DNA of 64,000 nucleotides from Thermodesulfomicrobium sp. WS (GTDB taxonomy: Bacteria; Desulfobacterota; Desulfovibrionia; Desulfovibrionales; Desulfomicrobiaceae), in NCBI RefSeq assembly GCF_027925145.1, contig NZ_AP027130.1:1-64000 (forward strand). The letters run 5' to 3'. Made by a program: the position numbers and the translations under genes. The notes beneath the pieces are model-generated. The model saw only the letters and a list, made by a program, of their open reading frames with translations. It did not search any database and was not told where the DNA came from. Below are positions 48,042 through 57,442 of this stretch, in pieces. How positions within the stretch are numbered: position 1 is the stretch's first letter; every line of letters starts with the position of its first letter.

Positions 48042-48692
48042 TTAGTCCCCCTTGGGTTGAAGTTCCCAAATACGCACGAGCGACGGCTTCCCGTACCACG
48101 GGAGCTCCGTCTCCTGCCGGCAGACGACCCGCCAGCCGCAGTCCCGAAAACGATCCCACACGGGACGGGAAACCGCCCGATCCGGGTCCGCCAACCACAC
48201 CCGACCGCCCGGGGCCAAAAGCCTCCGGAAAAGTCCTTCCAAGGCCGGGAAAAACCGCGTCTCGTACAAAATATCCGCCCCCCAAATGCGGGGAAAGCTC
48301 TGAGGCCGCAGCGGAGGATGGTTCCAATCTCCGGCCACCCAGCCCGGCGCGACGGGCACCGCGTTGTGCGCTGCATTTTTGCGGGCAAATCTGAGCGCAT
48401 CATGGATAAGGTCCATTCCCACCACCTGCGCCCCGCACCAGGCCGCCACCATACTGGAGAGTCCCAAGCCGCAGCCCACGTCCAGGCAGCGCACCCCCTG
48501 CAAGGCCGCGCCTTCGCGCGCCACGAATTGGGCGAGCCCCACCGCGGCTGGCCACAGCTCCACCCAATAGGGGATACGATCTTCTGCCGCAGGGTCATCC
48601 TCGGGAAAATCGGCCCACAGGCGCTCCAAATCCGCAGGCCGCAACAGTTCCCAACGCCGGCCTGCCACATGGGCACAAAGCACGCCGCTCAT
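48042..48692 (-). CDS. Class I SAM methyltransferase (protein-lysine type)
   Basis: 216 aa. Motif I CLDVGCGLGLSSMVAA (about residue 70) and the preceding IPYWVELWPAAVGLA segment resemble the ETFB-lysine / METTL20-type methyltransferases. DILYETRFFPAL stands where that family has its D.(F/Y)Y..(E/L) catalytic motif. The target is unknown. GGAGG precedes the ATG; the start lies in the stop of the ABC ATPase gene (ATGA). Confidence 0.8.
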   Translation of the reverse strand: MSGVLCAHVAGRRWELLRPADLERLWADFPEDDPAAEDRIPYWVELWPAAVGLAQFVAREGAALQGVRCLDVGCGLGLSSMVAAWCGAQVVGMDLIHDALRFARKNAAHNAVPVAPGWVAGDWNHPPLRPQSFPRIWGADILYETRFFPALEGLFRRLLAPGGRVWLADPDRAVSRPVWDRFRDCGWRVVCRQETELPWYGKPSLVRIWELQPKGD

Positions 48693-50191
48693 GCCTCCGC
48701 CTCCCTGCCTTGGCGCGCACCCCCAGCCATGTAGAGCCCAATGCGTGCCACCTCGCCCTCGTCGTCCGCAGCGAAAGACGCCACCACCTGCCCGCGGTAC
48801 AGGATCACGATACGGTCGGCCACAGCCAGGGCCTCCGCCACTTCTCCGGTGACCAAAAGCACCCCGGCCTCTTCCCGGGCCGCCAAAAGGGCGCGCCATA
48901 TTTCCTGCGTGGCCGCGATGTCGAGCCCCTGCGTGGGCTGGTCCGCCACCACCAAGCGCGGCCGCCGGGCAAATTCGCGCGCCAGCACCAATTTTTGGAG
49001 GTTGCCGCCGGAAAATTGCCGGGCCGCCATCTCGGGCCGCGGGGGATAGACCGCGAAAGTATCCATGAGCTCCACCACCTTCCGCCGCGCCCGCGCCCGC
49101 TCCATCCACCCCCAGCGGGAGAACCCCTGCCGGGTGGTGAGGAGGAAATTGTCCACCGTATCCATGTCCCGGCACACCGCCACCCCGAGGCGGTCCTCCG
49201 GCACGTATCCGATGCCGCCCTGCCACGGGGCTCGGCGATGGAACTGTGTCCAAGGCTGACCCAAAATCCACGCCTCTCCCCGCTGGGGGGCGCGCAGACC
49301 ACAGACCACCTCCACCAGGGCGCTTTGGCCATTGCCCGCCACCCCCACCACCGCCACGATCTCGCCCTGGCGCACCCGCAAATCCACGCCAGCCAGGCCG
49401 CCACCATGCACACCGGCAAGACGGAGCACCGTCTGGCGAGGCTCCACAGGCGGGCGCTCCACCGCAAGGAGGACGTCCCGCCCCACCATGCGCCGGGCGA
49501 GCTCCGCCGGGGAAGTCACCTCGGAGACCAAGAGCTCGTCCACGATGCGGCCGCGGCGCAAGATGGCCACCTCGTGCGCCACCGACAGGACTTCGTTCAA
49601 CTTATGGGAGATGAAGACCACCGCCACCCCTTCCGCAGCCAAGCGGCGCAGCGCGCCAAAAAGGACTTCGGTTTCAGTGGGGGTAAGCACTGCTGTGGGC
49701 TCATCCAAGATGAGCACCCGGCAGCCCCGGGCCAAGACCTTCACGATCTCCACCCGTTGGCGCTCGCCCATGGAAAGGTCCGCCACCCGGGCCATGGGGT
49801 CCACTTCCAGCCCCAGGCGCTTGGCCAAGTCCGTCACCCGACGGGCCTGGGCCGCAGGCGAGACCCACGCCCCGCCCTCTTGGCCCAAGGCGATATTCTC
49901 TGCCACGGTCATTGCGGGCACCAGGGTGAAATGCTGGTAGACCATGCCGATGCCCACCGCCAGGGAATCACGGGCAGAGCCAAAACTCACCGGGGCGCCA
50001 TCCACCAGGATGGTACCTTCATCCGGGCGGTACTGCCCCGCCAAAATGGCCATAAGGGTGGATTTGCCGGCGCCGTTTTCTCCGAGCACCGCCTTGATAC
50101 ATCCGGGCCGAATATCCAGGCTCACCCCGTCACATGCCGTAACCGGGCCAAAACGTTTGACGATGTGCTGCAGGCGGATGATGGGCTCCAC
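48689..50191 (-). CDS. BMP-type ABC importer, duplicated ATPase (purine nucleosides)
   Basis: 500 aa with two ABC domains. First: Walker A GENGAGKST, signature LSMGERQR, Walker B ILDEPTAVL. Second: a divergent Walker A GVAGNGQSA, signature FSGGNLQK and VADQPTQGLD, as usual for the second half of simple-sugar/nucleoside importers. GTG at 50191 is chosen (GGGA upstream, 1 nt after the gpt stop); an ATG at 50242 would extend into gpt. It powers uptake with the two permeases and the binding protein upstream. Confidence 0.9.
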   Translation of the reverse strand: MEPIIRLQHIVKRFGPVTACDGVSLDIRPGCIKAVLGENGAGKSTLMAILAGQYRPDEGTILVDGAPVSFGSARDSLAVGIGMVYQHFTLVPAMTVAENIALGQEGGAWVSPAAQARRVTDLAKRLGLEVDPMARVADLSMGERQRVEIVKVLARGCRVLILDEPTAVLTPTETEVLFGALRRLAAEGVAVVFISHKLNEVLSVAHEVAILRRGRIVDELLVSEVTSPAELARRMVGRDVLLAVERPPVEPRQTVLRLAGVHGGGLAGVDLRVRQGEIVAVVGVAGNGQSALVEVVCGLRAPQRGEAWILGQPWTQFHRRAPWQGGIGYVPEDRLGVAVCRDMDTVDNFLLTTRQGFSRWGWMERARARRKVVELMDTFAVYPPRPEMAARQFSGGNLQKLVLAREFARRPRLVVADQPTQGLDIAATQEIWRALLAAREEAGVLLVTGEVAEALAVADRIVILYRGQVVASFAADDEGEVARIGLYMAGGARQGREAEA

Positions 50192-50192
50192 A

Positions 50193-50672
50193 CTATCCCT
50201 GCCGCATGCCCGCAATGGGTTGGACGAACTGGGATTCGGCATCCCAGGGGAAGAGGATCCAGGTGTCCTGGCTCACCTCCGTGATAAAGGTATCCACCAA
50301 GGGCCGACCCGCGGGCTTGGCGTAGAGGGTGGCGAAATGCGCCTTGGGGTACAGCTCGCGGATCACCTTGGCCGTGCGGCCGGTGTCCACCAAGTCGTCC
50401 ACGATGAGCCAGCCTGCGCCGTCGCCGGCGACACTCTTGAGCACCTGCACCTCGCCTTTGTGCTCCTGCCAATCATAACTGGCCACACACACGGTATCCA
50501 CCAGACGGATGTCCAATTCCCGGGCGACAATGGCCGCAGGCACGAGACCACCGCGCGTCACGGCGATGATCCCCTGAAAGTACTCCAACTCCAAAAGCCG
50601 CCAGGACAAGGCCTTGGCGTCGCGGTGCAGCTGATCCCAAGAAATAGGATAGGTTCGTTGATAGCGTTTCAT
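50193..50672 (-). CDS. gpt: Xanthine-guanine phosphoribosyltransferase
   Basis: 159 aa. The order GIIAVTRGGLVPAAIVAREL, DTVCVASYD, the PRPP loop LIVDDLVDTGRTA (about residue 85), KPAGRPLVD and QDTWILFPWD follows E. coli Gpt closely. It turns guanine and xanthine into GMP and XMP. It lies inside the importer operon between permease and ATPase genes, with gaps of 2 and 1 nt, which ties import directly to salvage and argues that the cargo is a purine. Confidence 0.94.
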   Translation of the reverse strand: MKRYQRTYPISWDQLHRDAKALSWRLLELEYFQGIIAVTRGGLVPAAIVARELDIRLVDTVCVASYDWQEHKGEVQVLKSVAGDGAGWLIVDDLVDTGRTAKVIRELYPKAHFATLYAKPAGRPLVDTFITEVSQDTWILFPWDAESQFVQPIAGMRQG

Positions 50673-50674
50673 GG

Positions 50675-51595
50675 TTATTCCGAAGGTTCGGGGTTGATAC
50701 CGAGGGCCGCCGGCGCGCCCAAGAAGCGCCCCCAACGGCTGGAGACGGCAAGCACAACGATGGTCAGGGCATACGGGAGCATCAGGAGCAGGGACGACGG
50801 CACGGCAGTGCCCGCGGCCTGCAGCCGGAGCTGAAAGGCCATGACCCCGCCAAAAAGATAGGCCCCCACCATCGCCCGCCCAGGACGCCAGAAGGCAAAG
50901 ATGACGAGCGCCACGGCGATCCAGCCCCGACCTGCGGTCACGCCGTTGGTCCACAGGTGCGTAAAGGCAAGGCTCAAATATGCCCCGCCCACGCCAATGA
51001 GCATGCCTCCCACCAGGCATGCCCCCATGCGCAACCGGGCAACGGAAAGTCCGGCGGCCCGACATGCCGTGGGGCTCTCGCCTGCGGCCCGCAGCCGAAG
51101 CCCCCAACGGGTATGGGAAAGCCCCACGCCGGTCACGAGGGGGAGGGCATACGAAGCATACACCAGCACGTCTTGGGTAAAGAACACTGGGCCGAGCACC
51201 GGGATCTCCCGCAGGCCGAAAATGGGCATGGGGTCAAACCCTGGTGCCGCAAGGCCGATGTAAGGGGTGCCGAGAAAATTGGCCAGCCCCGTGGCCAGGA
51301 TGGTGAGGGCCAAGCCCGAGACCACCTGGTTGGCCAGGCCGTACGTGCAGACCGCACCGTGGAGCAGACAGGCTGCAGCCCCTGCCCCGGCGGCAGCCGC
51401 CAACCCCAGCCATGGGCTGCCGGTCACCATGCTCACCCAAAAGCCTGCGAGCGCCCCGAGCAGCATGGCCCCCTCCACACCCAGGTTGAGGATGCCCGCG
51501 CGCTCCATGAGGATCTCGCCCACGGTGGCATAAAAGATCGGGGTCCCGGCCTGGACCGCGGCTGCCAAAACCGGAAGGACCATCTCCTCGGTCAT
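50675..51595 (-). CDS. BMP-type ABC importer permease 2
   Basis: 306 aa with about nine membrane segments. ILMERAGILNLGVEGAMLLG (about residue 27) is the hallmark of the second permease of BMP/Nup importers. It overlaps the first permease gene (ATGA) and precedes gpt by 2 nt. It forms the inner-membrane channel with permease 1. Confidence 0.92.
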   Translation of the reverse strand: MTEEMVLPVLAAAVQAGTPIFYATVGEILMERAGILNLGVEGAMLLGALAGFWVSMVTGSPWLGLAAAAGAGAAACLLHGAVCTYGLANQVVSGLALTILATGLANFLGTPYIGLAAPGFDPMPIFGLREIPVLGPVFFTQDVLVYASYALPLVTGVGLSHTRWGLRLRAAGESPTACRAAGLSVARLRMGACLVGGMLIGVGGAYLSLAFTHLWTNGVTAGRGWIAVALVIFAFWRPGRAMVGAYLFGGVMAFQLRLQAAGTAVPSSLLLMLPYALTIVVLAVSSRWGRFLGAPAALGINPEPSE

Positions 51596-52656
51596 GCCGA
51601 CCTCCGAACGATCTGGTAGCGGGTCCAAAAGCCGCCCACCAGCACCATGAGGAGCATCGTCCCCTCCACCATGGTTCCAAAGGCTGCCGGCACCTGGAGA
51701 TCCAATTGCAGACTCTCCAGCCCCACGCGCAAGGCCGCAAGAAAAAGCGCCACGACGGCCACGCTTCCGGAGCGCAGGCCGGACAGCCACGCCACCACGA
51801 TGGCGGTATACCCATACCCGGTCATGATGCTCGGCTGCAGCCGGCCCAAGGCGGCCGAGACCTCCAAGAACCCGGCAAGGCCCGCCAAGGCGCCACCCAC
51901 CACGAGCACCACGCTGACCCACGTCGCATAGGGAATGCGGGCATAGCGGGCCGCCGCAGGATTCTGGCCGCATACGGCGATCTCAAAACCTGCCCGGGAT
52001 GCACGCAGCACCACGGAGAGGAGCACGCCCACCACCAGGCAGATCACCACACCCCAATGGATGCGTGTGCCCGGCAGGGCCGGCACCACCGCCGCGGGCG
52101 CGAACTCCGCGGTCATGGGAAAGCCAAAACTCGCAGGATCCTTCCACGGGCCAAAGACCAAAAATTCCAGCACCAAGATGCCGATGTAGTTGAGCATCAA
52201 CGTCACGATGGTCTCGCTCGCCCCACACCACACCCGCAAGGCGGCAGCGATCATCGCCCACAGACCGCCTGCCAGCATTGCCGCAAGGGCCATGAGCGGC
52301 AGCAGCACCAAGGCGGGAAGCGTCGCCCCCCACGTCAGCGCCACCGCGGTAGCACCCACCGCGCCCAAGGCAAATTGCCCCTCCGCGCCGATGTTCCATA
52401 CCGCCATGCGAAAGGAAAGTCCTACCCCCAAGGCACACAAAAAAAGCGGGATGGCCTTGAGCACACAGTCCTCCAGAGCCCATACCGAACCCACGGGGCT
52501 GCCGAGCAAGATTGCCATGCCGCGCCACGCCGGCTTGCCCTGGAGGGCCAAGAGGGCGCCGCCGACCGCCAAGGCCACGGCCACCGCCCCAAGAAAAACG
52601 AGGCAGGAGCCCCACCAAGGGAGGGGCTCCCGCCGTTTGCGCACCACAAGGGCCAC
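51592..52656 (-). CDS. BMP-type ABC importer permease 1
   Basis: 354 aa with about ten membrane segments. The FRMAVWNIGAEGQFALGAVG block (about residue 80) and the SETIVTLMLNYI segment are typical of NupP-type permeases. It starts 3 nt after the binding-protein gene and partners with permease 2. Confidence 0.92.
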   Translation of the reverse strand: MALVVRKRREPLPWWGSCLVFLGAVAVALAVGGALLALQGKPAWRGMAILLGSPVGSVWALEDCVLKAIPLFLCALGVGLSFRMAVWNIGAEGQFALGAVGATAVALTWGATLPALVLLPLMALAAMLAGGLWAMIAAALRVWCGASETIVTLMLNYIGILVLEFLVFGPWKDPASFGFPMTAEFAPAAVVPALPGTRIHWGVVICLVVGVLLSVVLRASRAGFEIAVCGQNPAAARYARIPYATWVSVVLVVGGALAGLAGFLEVSAALGRLQPSIMTGYGYTAIVVAWLSGLRSGSVAVVALFLAALRVGLESLQLDLQVPAAFGTMVEGTMLLMVLVGGFWTRYQIVRRSA

Positions 52657-52659
52657 GGG

Positions 52660-53712
52660 CTACTCCAAGGTCCCGACCACGCCGCGGACGAACCAGTTCA
52701 TGGACAAAAGCTCCGCATCCGAGAGCGCTTTGCCTGCCGGCACCCGCTCCACGCCCTTTTGATCGGCGATGGGCCCCACAAACACGGGGTGTTCCCCTTT
52801 GCGGATGGCCTCTTTGGCAGCCAGCACCGTAGTGCGGACCGCTTCCGGCACCATGGGGCCAAAGGGGGCGATGTCCACCACGCCCTTATCCATGCCCCAC
52901 CAATAGGAATCCGCCTTCCACGTGCCTGCCTGGACCTGACGCACCATTTCCGTGTAGAAGGGCGCCCAATTCCACACCGCTGCCGTCAAGTGCGCCTTGG
53001 GAGCAAACTTGGCCATATCGGAGTTGTAGCCCACGGAGTACACCCCGCGTTCCTGCGCGGCCTCCTGGGGGGCCGGGGAATCCTGATGCTGGGCGATGAC
53101 ATCGCAGCCTGCATCCAAGAGCGACTTGGCCGCTTCCTTTTCCCGCGCCGGATCGTACCAGGTCTTGGTCCAGACCACGCGCACCTCGGCCTTGGGATTG
53201 ACCGCCTGGGCGCCGAGGGCAAAGGCGTTGATGCCACGAATCACCTCTGGGATGGGGAAGGCGGCCACGTAGCCCAAAAGGTTGGACTTGGTCATGGCTC
53301 CGGCCACCATGCCCGTCAGGTAGCGGGCCTGGTACATCCGACCGAAGTAATTGGCCATATTGGGCGCGGTCTTGTAGCCGGAACAATGGAGGAACTTGAT
53401 GTCGGGGAACTGTTTAGCCACTTTCAGCGTCGGATCCATGTATCCGAAGCTCGTGGTGAAGATCATGTCGTAGCCCTTGCGCGCCATGGTGGTGATCACG
53501 CGCTCGGCGTCCTGACCTTCAGGAACGGATTCCACAAAAGACGTAGTCACGCCCTCCATGGCCTCCACGGCCTTGCGGCCCTGGTCATGGGCGTAGGAAT
53601 AACCTGCATCCCCCACCGGCGAGACATACACGAACCCCACTTGCAACTCCTTGGCCCATGCCCCGGTGGTCCAGAGCAGCACGGCCAGCGCCATCATCCA
53701 TCGCGTACGCAT
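52660..53712 (-). CDS. BMP-family substrate-binding protein
   Basis: 350 aa. A Sec signal peptide (about 1-20, cleavage after AWA; no lipobox Cys) precedes a BMP/Med domain: VGFVYVSPVGDAGYSYAHDQ, TTSFGYMDP, AAFPIPEVIRGINAF and AQHQDSPAPQEAA are family blocks. It captures substrate in the periplasm. Family members bind purine nucleosides; gpt in the operon supports a purine here. GGAG lies 7 nt before the ATG. Confidence 0.92.
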   Translation of the reverse strand: MRTRWMMALAVLLWTTGAWAKELQVGFVYVSPVGDAGYSYAHDQGRKAVEAMEGVTTSFVESVPEGQDAERVITTMARKGYDMIFTTSFGYMDPTLKVAKQFPDIKFLHCSGYKTAPNMANYFGRMYQARYLTGMVAGAMTKSNLLGYVAAFPIPEVIRGINAFALGAQAVNPKAEVRVVWTKTWYDPAREKEAAKSLLDAGCDVIAQHQDSPAPQEAAQERGVYSVGYNSDMAKFAPKAHLTAAVWNWAPFYTEMVRQVQAGTWKADSYWWGMDKGVVDIAPFGPMVPEAVRTTVLAAKEAIRKGEHPVFVGPIADQKGVERVPAGKALSDAELLSMNWFVRGVVGTLE

Positions 53713-53777
53713 TCTCTCACTCCTTGCGTCAAAAAATACCGAAAAGAAGCCTCCAACACTCCACCTCAAGGCCATGC

Positions 53778-53806
53778 GGTATAGCCAAGAGCAGGCCCAG
53801 AGGCAA
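53778..53806 (-). promoter_or_regulatory. Candidate promoter of purine-import operon
   Basis: Minus strand: TTGCCT (53801-53806), 17-bp spacer, TATACC (53778-53783), giving a leader of about 59 nt before the binding-protein start. A moderate match only. I see no purine riboswitch fold here. Confidence 0.35.
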
Positions 53807-53835
53807 TGGCGCATCTCCAGCCTTCGCCCAAGGGG

Positions 53836-54375
53836 TCAGTCCGAAAACCGCCCGCGCCGATCGATCCAGCGCCCAAGGTCCTGCACTTCGGCCTCCCAGG
53901 CAGGGGAAAACCGGAGCATGACGAAGCGGGCCCAGAGCGCATCCACAAAGTCCATGGCCTGCTCGAGAAGAAAGAGCTTTTCCAGGATGCGAGCGTCCGG
54001 ATCTTCGCCCTCTTCCAGACGCATATCCACCTTGGGGGTCTTGAGGCTCGTCAGCGTCAGTCGCGCGGCATCGACACTCACGCTCCATTCGGCCTCGTCT
54101 TTTTCCAGACGCAAACGCACGCTGTCCACCTTCTTCCCGGCGGCAAGACCGGTGCGGGCCTCGGCCAGGCTGGCCATGGGGCCGCTGCACACCGCCGTCT
54201 CCCGGCCCTCGCCTTCGCCGCCGGTCACCCGCACGCGCTGCTCCACGAAAAACCGAAACGCCTCCCCGTCGGGGGTAGCAAAAAGGCCGTTTTCCCGCTC
54301 ACTGACAAACCACAACCAGGTCAGGAATTCCTGGCCCAAACCAGTGGCGATGCGGCTTGCGCGTTCCAAATCCAT
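53836..54375 (-). CDS. Hypothetical protein paired with RdgC-like gene
   Basis: 179 aa, acidic, with no signal peptide and no membrane segment. I do not recognise a family. The C-terminal half (LEKLFLLEQAMDFVDALWARF, about residues 132-152) is helical and hydrophobic-patterned. The start overlaps the rdgC-like stop by 1 nt (TGATG), so the two are translated together and may form a complex. DNA transactions are inferred only from this neighbour. Confidence 0.7.
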   Translation of the reverse strand: MDLERASRIATGLGQEFLTWLWFVSERENGLFATPDGEAFRFFVEQRVRVTGGEGEGRETAVCSGPMASLAEARTGLAAGKKVDSVRLRLEKDEAEWSVSVDAARLTLTSLKTPKVDMRLEEGEDPDARILEKLFLLEQAMDFVDALWARFVMLRFSPAWEAEVQDLGRWIDRRGRFSD

Positions 54376-55004
54376 CAGGCAACTCCAGGGGTAAAGATCG
54401 TGGGGGCGTGGTCGTCCAAAAGCGAAAGCTTCGAGGCGTCAAGCAGGGCCCGGGCGGCAAAGTACGGGTCCATGGGCTCCAGATGGAGGTCAAAGGTCTG
54501 GGAGAACATCTCGTGGAACAAGTCGATGACCTTGGGATGCACCGAAGCCAAATACACGTGGTGACGCCGCACGTTCCAGACCACTTGGAAGACCGCCGGG
54601 ATGGGTAAAAATCGGGCCCGAAGCGCCAGGGCCACCCGCTCGCGGATCTCGAGCTTCTCATCCTTGGAGAGAAACTTCTTTCCCTCCGCCTTGGCCGCGG
54701 CAAGGGCCTGACCCATGGCCACGGTGACATGCTTCTTGAAGACCGCGGCAGGCACCCGCCGCGTATCCAGGCGCAGGGCAAAGACGAGATAGTCTCCCAA
54801 ATCCACGGGTTCGTTCTCAAACGAGGTGTCCAGCATATTGCCGAAGGCCACCCAGCCGAAGGAACGTTCCTCCGCCGTATTGTCGATGTCCCGAAAGGCG
54901 TACCGACGCAGGCGCTCGGCAGCCTCGGCCAAAATGGTCGGCTCCACGGTGTCTTCCACCAGCCGAAACCGGGTCAGGCTCGTCGAGCCAGCAAGAAATC
55001 CCAT
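54375..55004 (-). CDS. RdgC-like recombination-associated protein
   Basis: 209 aa, shorter than E. coli RdgC (about 300). The N-terminal region (STSLTRFRLVED, GWVAFG) and the segment VFKKHVTVAMGQALAAAKAEG with a later LSKDEKLEIRERV resemble RdgC. RdgC forms a ring on duplex DNA and restrains RecA. The shorter C-terminus suggests a Desulfovibrionales subtype. It is followed by the hypothetical partner gene. Confidence 0.65.
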   Translation of the reverse strand: MGFLAGSTSLTRFRLVEDTVEPTILAEAAERLRRYAFRDIDNTAEERSFGWVAFGNMLDTSFENEPVDLGDYLVFALRLDTRRVPAAVFKKHVTVAMGQALAAAKAEGKKFLSKDEKLEIRERVALALRARFLPIPAVFQVVWNVRRHHVYLASVHPKVIDLFHEMFSQTFDLHLEPMDPYFAARALLDASKLSLLDDHAPTIFTPGVA

Positions 55005-55098
55005 ACTTGTTCCTTATGTGAAGGCCACATGGTTTGACGAAAAGGCGCTTCTTTTTCTACATGGCCGGTGGCGTCAAGTCCATCTTCAGGAGTGCTCC

Positions 55099-57228
55099 AT
55101 GACCCGAGCCATCTGTATCCACGGCCATTTCTACCAACCACCTCGCTTCGACCCATGGCTCGAAGACGTCTTGCCCGAAGGCAGTGCTGCCCCGGATCAC
55201 GATTGGAACGCGCGCATCTGCCGCGAGTGCTACACGCCCATGGCCCACGCCCGCCGGCTCGATGGCAGCGGGCTCGTCATCGAGGCCCTCAATGCCTATG
55301 CCTGGATAAGTTTCAACTTCGGCCCCACCCTGCTCGCCTGGATGGAGCGCCACGCCCCGGATACCTACCAGCGCATCCTCGCGGCAGATAGCGCAAGCCG
55401 CCGCCGGCTCGGGCACGGCAACGCCCTGGCACAGGTCTACCACCACGCCATCATGCCTCTTGCCCCACGCCTGGACAAAGAGCTGGAAGTGGCCTGGGCC
55501 ATCCAGGACTTCCAGCACCGCTTCGGCCGCGCCCCCCAAGGCATGTGGCTGGCGGAAACCGCCGTGGACCTGGACACGTTGGACGTGCTGGCCGCCGCAG
55601 GCATCCAATTCACCATCCTCGCCCCGCGCCAGGCCAAGGCCGTCCGCCTGCCTGGCGAAGCCGAGTTCCATCCGGTGGACGAAGCAAGCCTGCCGGTGCA
55701 CCAACCCTACCTGGTCCAGACCCCAGGGGGGCACCGCATCTCTGTGTTTTTCTACCACGGCCCGGTATCGCAGGCCGTGGCCTTCGAACGACTGCTCCAA
55801 AACGGGGAAACCTTTTGGCAGCGGCTCACCGCCGGACTGGAAGCAGGGCTCCGCGCCATCGCCACGGACGGCGAATCCTACGGCCATCACTTTCCCTTTG
55901 GCGAGATGGCGCTGGCGTACGTCACCGAACAGGCCCGCAGCGGCCGTGACGGGGTGGAGCTCACCAACTTCGCAGCCTATCTCGCCGCCCATCCCCCTAC
56001 GGCCGAGGCCCTCATCCACGAGAACTCTTCTTGGAGCTGCGCCCACGGCGTGGAACGCTGGCGCGCCCATTGCGGTTGCACCACAGGAGAGCACCCCGAT
56101 TGGGACCAGGAATGGCGCCGGCCCCTGCGCCGCGCCCTCAACTACGTCAAATACTATGTCGATGACCACTACTTCTCGGCCATGGCCCGCCTGGGGGCCC
56201 ACCCGGGAAACATCCTCAAGGAATATGGCCAGGTGCTCTGCGGGGCCTGGGAGCTGGAAAAGCTCCTGCACCGCCATGGCGTCACCGACCCCAAGGCACA
56301 GGTGCAGGCCGCCCGCCTTTTGGCCATGCAGCGGAGCGCCCTTGCCAGCTTTGCCAGCTGTGCCTGGTTTTTCGACGATCTGGCGCGCATCGAGCCCTTG
56401 AATGGGCTCACCTGGGCGCGACGCGCCTTGGACCTTTTGGCTGCCTCCGGCGGGCCCGACGTGGAGGAGGGCATGGTGCGCATCCTCGCCGACGCCCACG
56501 CCAACCGCCCGGGCGCCGGCAGCGGCGCAGACCTCTGGGAGCAGGAAGTCACGCCCCGGCGCCCCAAGATGGAAGAACTTGCCCTCTACCTCTCCCTGGA
56601 CGGCGGCATCCACCGCGGCGCTCGGGCAACGTGGCCGGGGCTTGAACTGCACGCGGCCGGCCACGAGCACGGCACCATCCAGGTGCAGTATCATTGGCCC
56701 CGCACTCTGGAGCGCGGCACCCTGGCCCTCACGGCACTGGCCCTTGCCCGCACAACGCCGCATCGGCACCGGCTTGCCCTCTCCCGAATCCTGGAGACCC
56801 AAAGCGAAGAATCCCTTTTTCAGGAGAGCCTGCAGCAGGCGATGCGCCTGTGCGCCATGCTCGGCCCCTTTGACCTGGGACAGCGCCGCTTTGAGACGGA
56901 CATCCTCTTCCTGGCGCCAGGGCTTGCCTGGGCCTGGCTCACCAAGGCCGCCGCCCTGTCTCGCGAGCGCGTCCTGGCCTTGCGCGAACTTTTGGCTGCC
57001 AATCCGGAAATACGCGCCTTCGTCGAGCGCCGCACCGAAGCCCAGGCCGTGCGCCTTACCCAGGATCTCCCCGCCCAGGGGCAGGCCCTGGTGGAGCTGG
57101 TAGGACGCGCCCGGGAGCTGGGCCTCCAATGCACCTGGTGGGAGGCCCAAAACCGCATCCTGGAACACCCGCAACGCGGGCGGATGCTGGAGGTCTGCCA
57201 GCATCTTTCCGTGCGCGCCACACCGTAA
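55099..57228 (+). CDS. GH57 / DUF3536 glycoside hydrolase
   Basis: 709 aa. The N-terminal ICIHGHFYQPPRFDPW starts the GH57 (beta/alpha)7 barrel. GMWLAETAVD (about residue 150) carries the expected nucleophile Glu and ATDGESYGHHFPFGE (about residue 255) the general-acid Asp. The C-terminal 350 residues match DUF3536, which accompanies this GH57 branch. It probably acts on alpha-glucans in the cytoplasm (no signal peptide). GGAG lies 7 nt before the ATG. It is monocistronic. Confidence 0.88.
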   Translation: MTRAICIHGHFYQPPRFDPWLEDVLPEGSAAPDHDWNARICRECYTPMAHARRLDGSGLVIEALNAYAWISFNFGPTLLAWMERHAPDTYQRILAADSASRRRLGHGNALAQVYHHAIMPLAPRLDKELEVAWAIQDFQHRFGRAPQGMWLAETAVDLDTLDVLAAAGIQFTILAPRQAKAVRLPGEAEFHPVDEASLPVHQPYLVQTPGGHRISVFFYHGPVSQAVAFERLLQNGETFWQRLTAGLEAGLRAIATDGESYGHHFPFGEMALAYVTEQARSGRDGVELTNFAAYLAAHPPTAEALIHENSSWSCAHGVERWRAHCGCTTGEHPDWDQEWRRPLRRALNYVKYYVDDHYFSAMARLGAHPGNILKEYGQVLCGAWELEKLLHRHGVTDPKAQVQAARLLAMQRSALASFASCAWFFDDLARIEPLNGLTWARRALDLLAASGGPDVEEGMVRILADAHANRPGAGSGADLWEQEVTPRRPKMEELALYLSLDGGIHRGARATWPGLELHAAGHEHGTIQVQYHWPRTLERGTLALTALALARTTPHRHRLALSRILETQSEESLFQESLQQAMRLCAMLGPFDLGQRRFETDILFLAPGLAWAWLTKAAALSRERVLALRELLAANPEIRAFVERRTEAQAVRLTQDLPAQGQALVELVGRARELGLQCTWWEAQNRILEHPQRGRMLEVCQHLSVRATP

Positions 57229-57382
57229 TCCGTACCACATGGGGGACGCACAGCGGCTGATCAACTCCGCTGGTCACCCGCCCCGGCACGCTTCCCGCAG
57301 ATGTCGAGCACCGGCGACCGCAAGTTTGGGAAACGGGTCCAGACACCCCCCGACCCCCTCCCAGCCGCCCCCGCGACGGCGC

Positions 57383-57420
57383 AAAAAAATTCCGGGCAGA
57401 CCCAGAAGGCCTGCCCGGAA
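57383..57420 (-). terminator. ATP synthase operon terminator
   Basis: A perfect 10-bp stem (ttccgggcag / ctgcccggaa) with an 11-nt loop, followed on the minus strand by seven T. It stands 22 nt after the atpC stop. Confidence 0.9.
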
Positions 57421-57442
57421 CGCTTTGGATTTCGTGACGGAG

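Noticed and set aside
48693-49271. N-terminal extension of the methyltransferase next to nikR
   Set aside because: The extension lies in another frame of the ABC ATPase gene; the ATG at 48692 has a strong Shine-Dalgarno.
55057-57264. A 735-codon minus-strand frame over the GH57 gene
   Set aside because: Antisense shadow; the plus strand has catalytic motifs and a Shine-Dalgarno.
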